Below are positions 5,769-6,377 of a DNA stretch of 6,377 nt, piece after piece. Every line of letters starts with the position of its first letter. The first letter of the stretch is position 1. The translations under genes were made by a program, and so were the position numbers. The notes beneath the pieces are model-generated. The model did no database searches. It was given only the letters and a program-made list of their open reading frames with translations, and was not told where the DNA came from. Origin of the DNA: Bryobacterales bacterium (GTDB lineage: Bacteria; Cyanobacteriota; Vampirovibrionia; Obscuribacterales; Obscuribacteraceae); contig CAJCHQ010000680.1 in assembly GCA_903970295.1 (NCBI GenBank), positions 1-6,377 on the forward strand, given 5' to 3'.

Positions 5769-5781
5769 GACTTTTGAACGA

Positions 5782-6204
5782 CTAGTCCTGAACGGTCAGA
5801 CCCATATTGCGGGCCGTGCCCATGACCATTTTCTCGGCGGCTTCAAGCGTTGTGGCGTTAAGATCTGGCATTTTGGTTTTGGCGATTTCTGTGATTTTCG
5901 CCTTGCTGATCGAACCGACTTTCGTCTTGTTTGGCGTCGCCGAGCCCTTTTCTATCCCGGCAGCCTTTTTCAGAAGTTCGGCTGCGGGGGGCGTTTTGAG
6001 TACGAAGTCGAATGTGCGATCTTCAAAAATCGTGATCTCGACTGGAATGATAGTGCCGGCCTTGTCCTGTGTTTTGGCGTTGTATTCCTTACAGAACTGC
6101 ATGATATTGACGCCATGCTGACCAAGGGCTGGTCCGATAGGCGGTGCTGGATTAGCCTTACCAGCTTGAATTTGCAACTTAACTTTGCCGACAACCTTCT
6201 TCAC
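5782..6204 (-). CDS. rplK: 50S ribosomal protein L11
   Basis: L11 binds 23S rRNA with the L10-L12 stalk at the GTPase-associated centre, and is the site of thiostrepton action and of RelA activation. The 140-residue protein aligns by eye with E. coli L11 over its whole length. The N-terminal domain has the proline-rich helix [16 protein letters not shown] at 19-34. The linker [14 protein letters not shown] is at 71-84. The C-terminal RNA-binding domain contains [10 protein letters not shown] and ends in [12 protein letters not shown]. The start is GTG: an in-frame TAG lies 12 nt upstream, and AGGA is 10 nt before the GTG. nusG ends 70 nt upstream, the usual neighbour. Confidence 0.98.
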   Translation of the reverse strand: MKKVVGKVKLQIQAGKANPAPPIGPALGQHGVNIMQFCKEYNAKTQDKAGTIIPVEITIFEDRTFDFVLKTPPAAELLKKAAGIEKGSATPNKTKVGSISKAKITEIAKTKMPDLNATTLEAAEKMVMGTARNMGLTVQD

Positions 6205-6274
6205 GGTGCTTTCGTCCTATGCGATATGCGGAACTTATGATCTTATGGCAGTTTGGAGATAGAATCCACCACAT
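6205..6274 (-). other. nusG-rplK spacer
   Basis: This 70-nt spacer separates the nusG stop codon from the rplK GTG. In E. coli an L1-binding translational operator lies in front of rplK. I see no clear stem or repeat here that would serve, which makes the structured rplK-rplA spacer the more likely regulatory site. The ribosome binding site AGGA is at 6215-6218. Confidence 0.5.
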
Positions 6275-6377
6275 TTACACTTTTATAACCTGGTTGAATT
6301 CCAGTTCTACCGGCGTTGCGCGTCCGAAGATGATTACAGACGCCTTAATGCGTTCGCGCTCCATGTTTACTTCTGTA
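6275..6377 (-). CDS. nusG: Transcription termination/antitermination factor NusG, C-terminal end only
   Basis: Only the last 33 residues are in the window ([20 protein letters not shown] and the remainder to the TAA). They match the end of the KOW domain of NusG, where a sequence of the type 'V.V.IFGR.TPVEL.F.QV.K' is characteristic. NusG binds RNA polymerase to suppress pausing; its KOW domain contacts Rho or ribosomal protein S10. Position directly before rplK is the classical arrangement. The N-terminal NGN domain lies beyond the right edge. Confidence 0.93.
   Translation of the reverse strand, partial: TEVNMERERIKASVIIFGRATPVELEFNQVIKV

Overview
This window looks like chromosomal DNA from a free-living or environmental bacterium of moderate GC content. 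It holds the tail of a ribosomal-protein and transcription operon, then a set of accessory genes. A large Ser/Thr kinase with a C-terminal TPR domain, an isolated TadE-like protein and a two-ACT-domain protein following rplA are compatible with deep-branching environmental groups. A relative of Vampirovibrionia/Obscuribacterales is my guess, but acidobacterial or planctomycete-like lineages cannot be excluded from sequence alone. No tRNA, rRNA, CRISPR array, insertion sequence or phage gene was seen.

Right part, minus strand, read from 6377 down to 4337: the 3' end of nusG, then rplK (GTG start), a 167-nt structured spacer, rplA, and a 179-residue GcvR-like protein with two ACT domains 15 nt after rplA. 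The usual rplJ-rplL pair does not follow rplA here. The rplK-rplA spacer holds three CGATCG palindromes at an exact 16-bp period, flanking direct repeats, a 7-bp hairpin and a possible 25-codon reading frame. It is the best candidate in the window for an undescribed cis-regulatory element.

Middle, plus strand: a TadE-like pseudopilin-type protein (3374-3880) is followed 14 nt later by a 67-residue cysteine-rich protein resembling bacterial metallothioneins (3895-4098). These two genes converge on the ACT gene. The 238-bp gap between them is crowded with repeats: a perfect 20-bp tandem duplication, two copies of CGATATCGGTA within dyads, and several hairpins that probably end transcription from both sides.

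Left part, minus strand: a divergently oriented 849-residue transmembrane Ser/Thr kinase (3158-609). It has a Cys/His-containing N-terminus, a complete catalytic domain, one membrane helix and an extracytoplasmic TPR-rich domain. After a 96-bp gap with short palindromes comes a DnaJ/CbpA-type co-chaperone (TTG start at 512), which runs off the left edge.

Functionally the window joins translation and transcription machinery, a likely amino-acid-sensing regulator, a metal-binding protein, a surface or secretion-related protein, a membrane signalling kinase and a chaperone. Apart from the ribosomal operon, any functional links between them are inference from adjacency.
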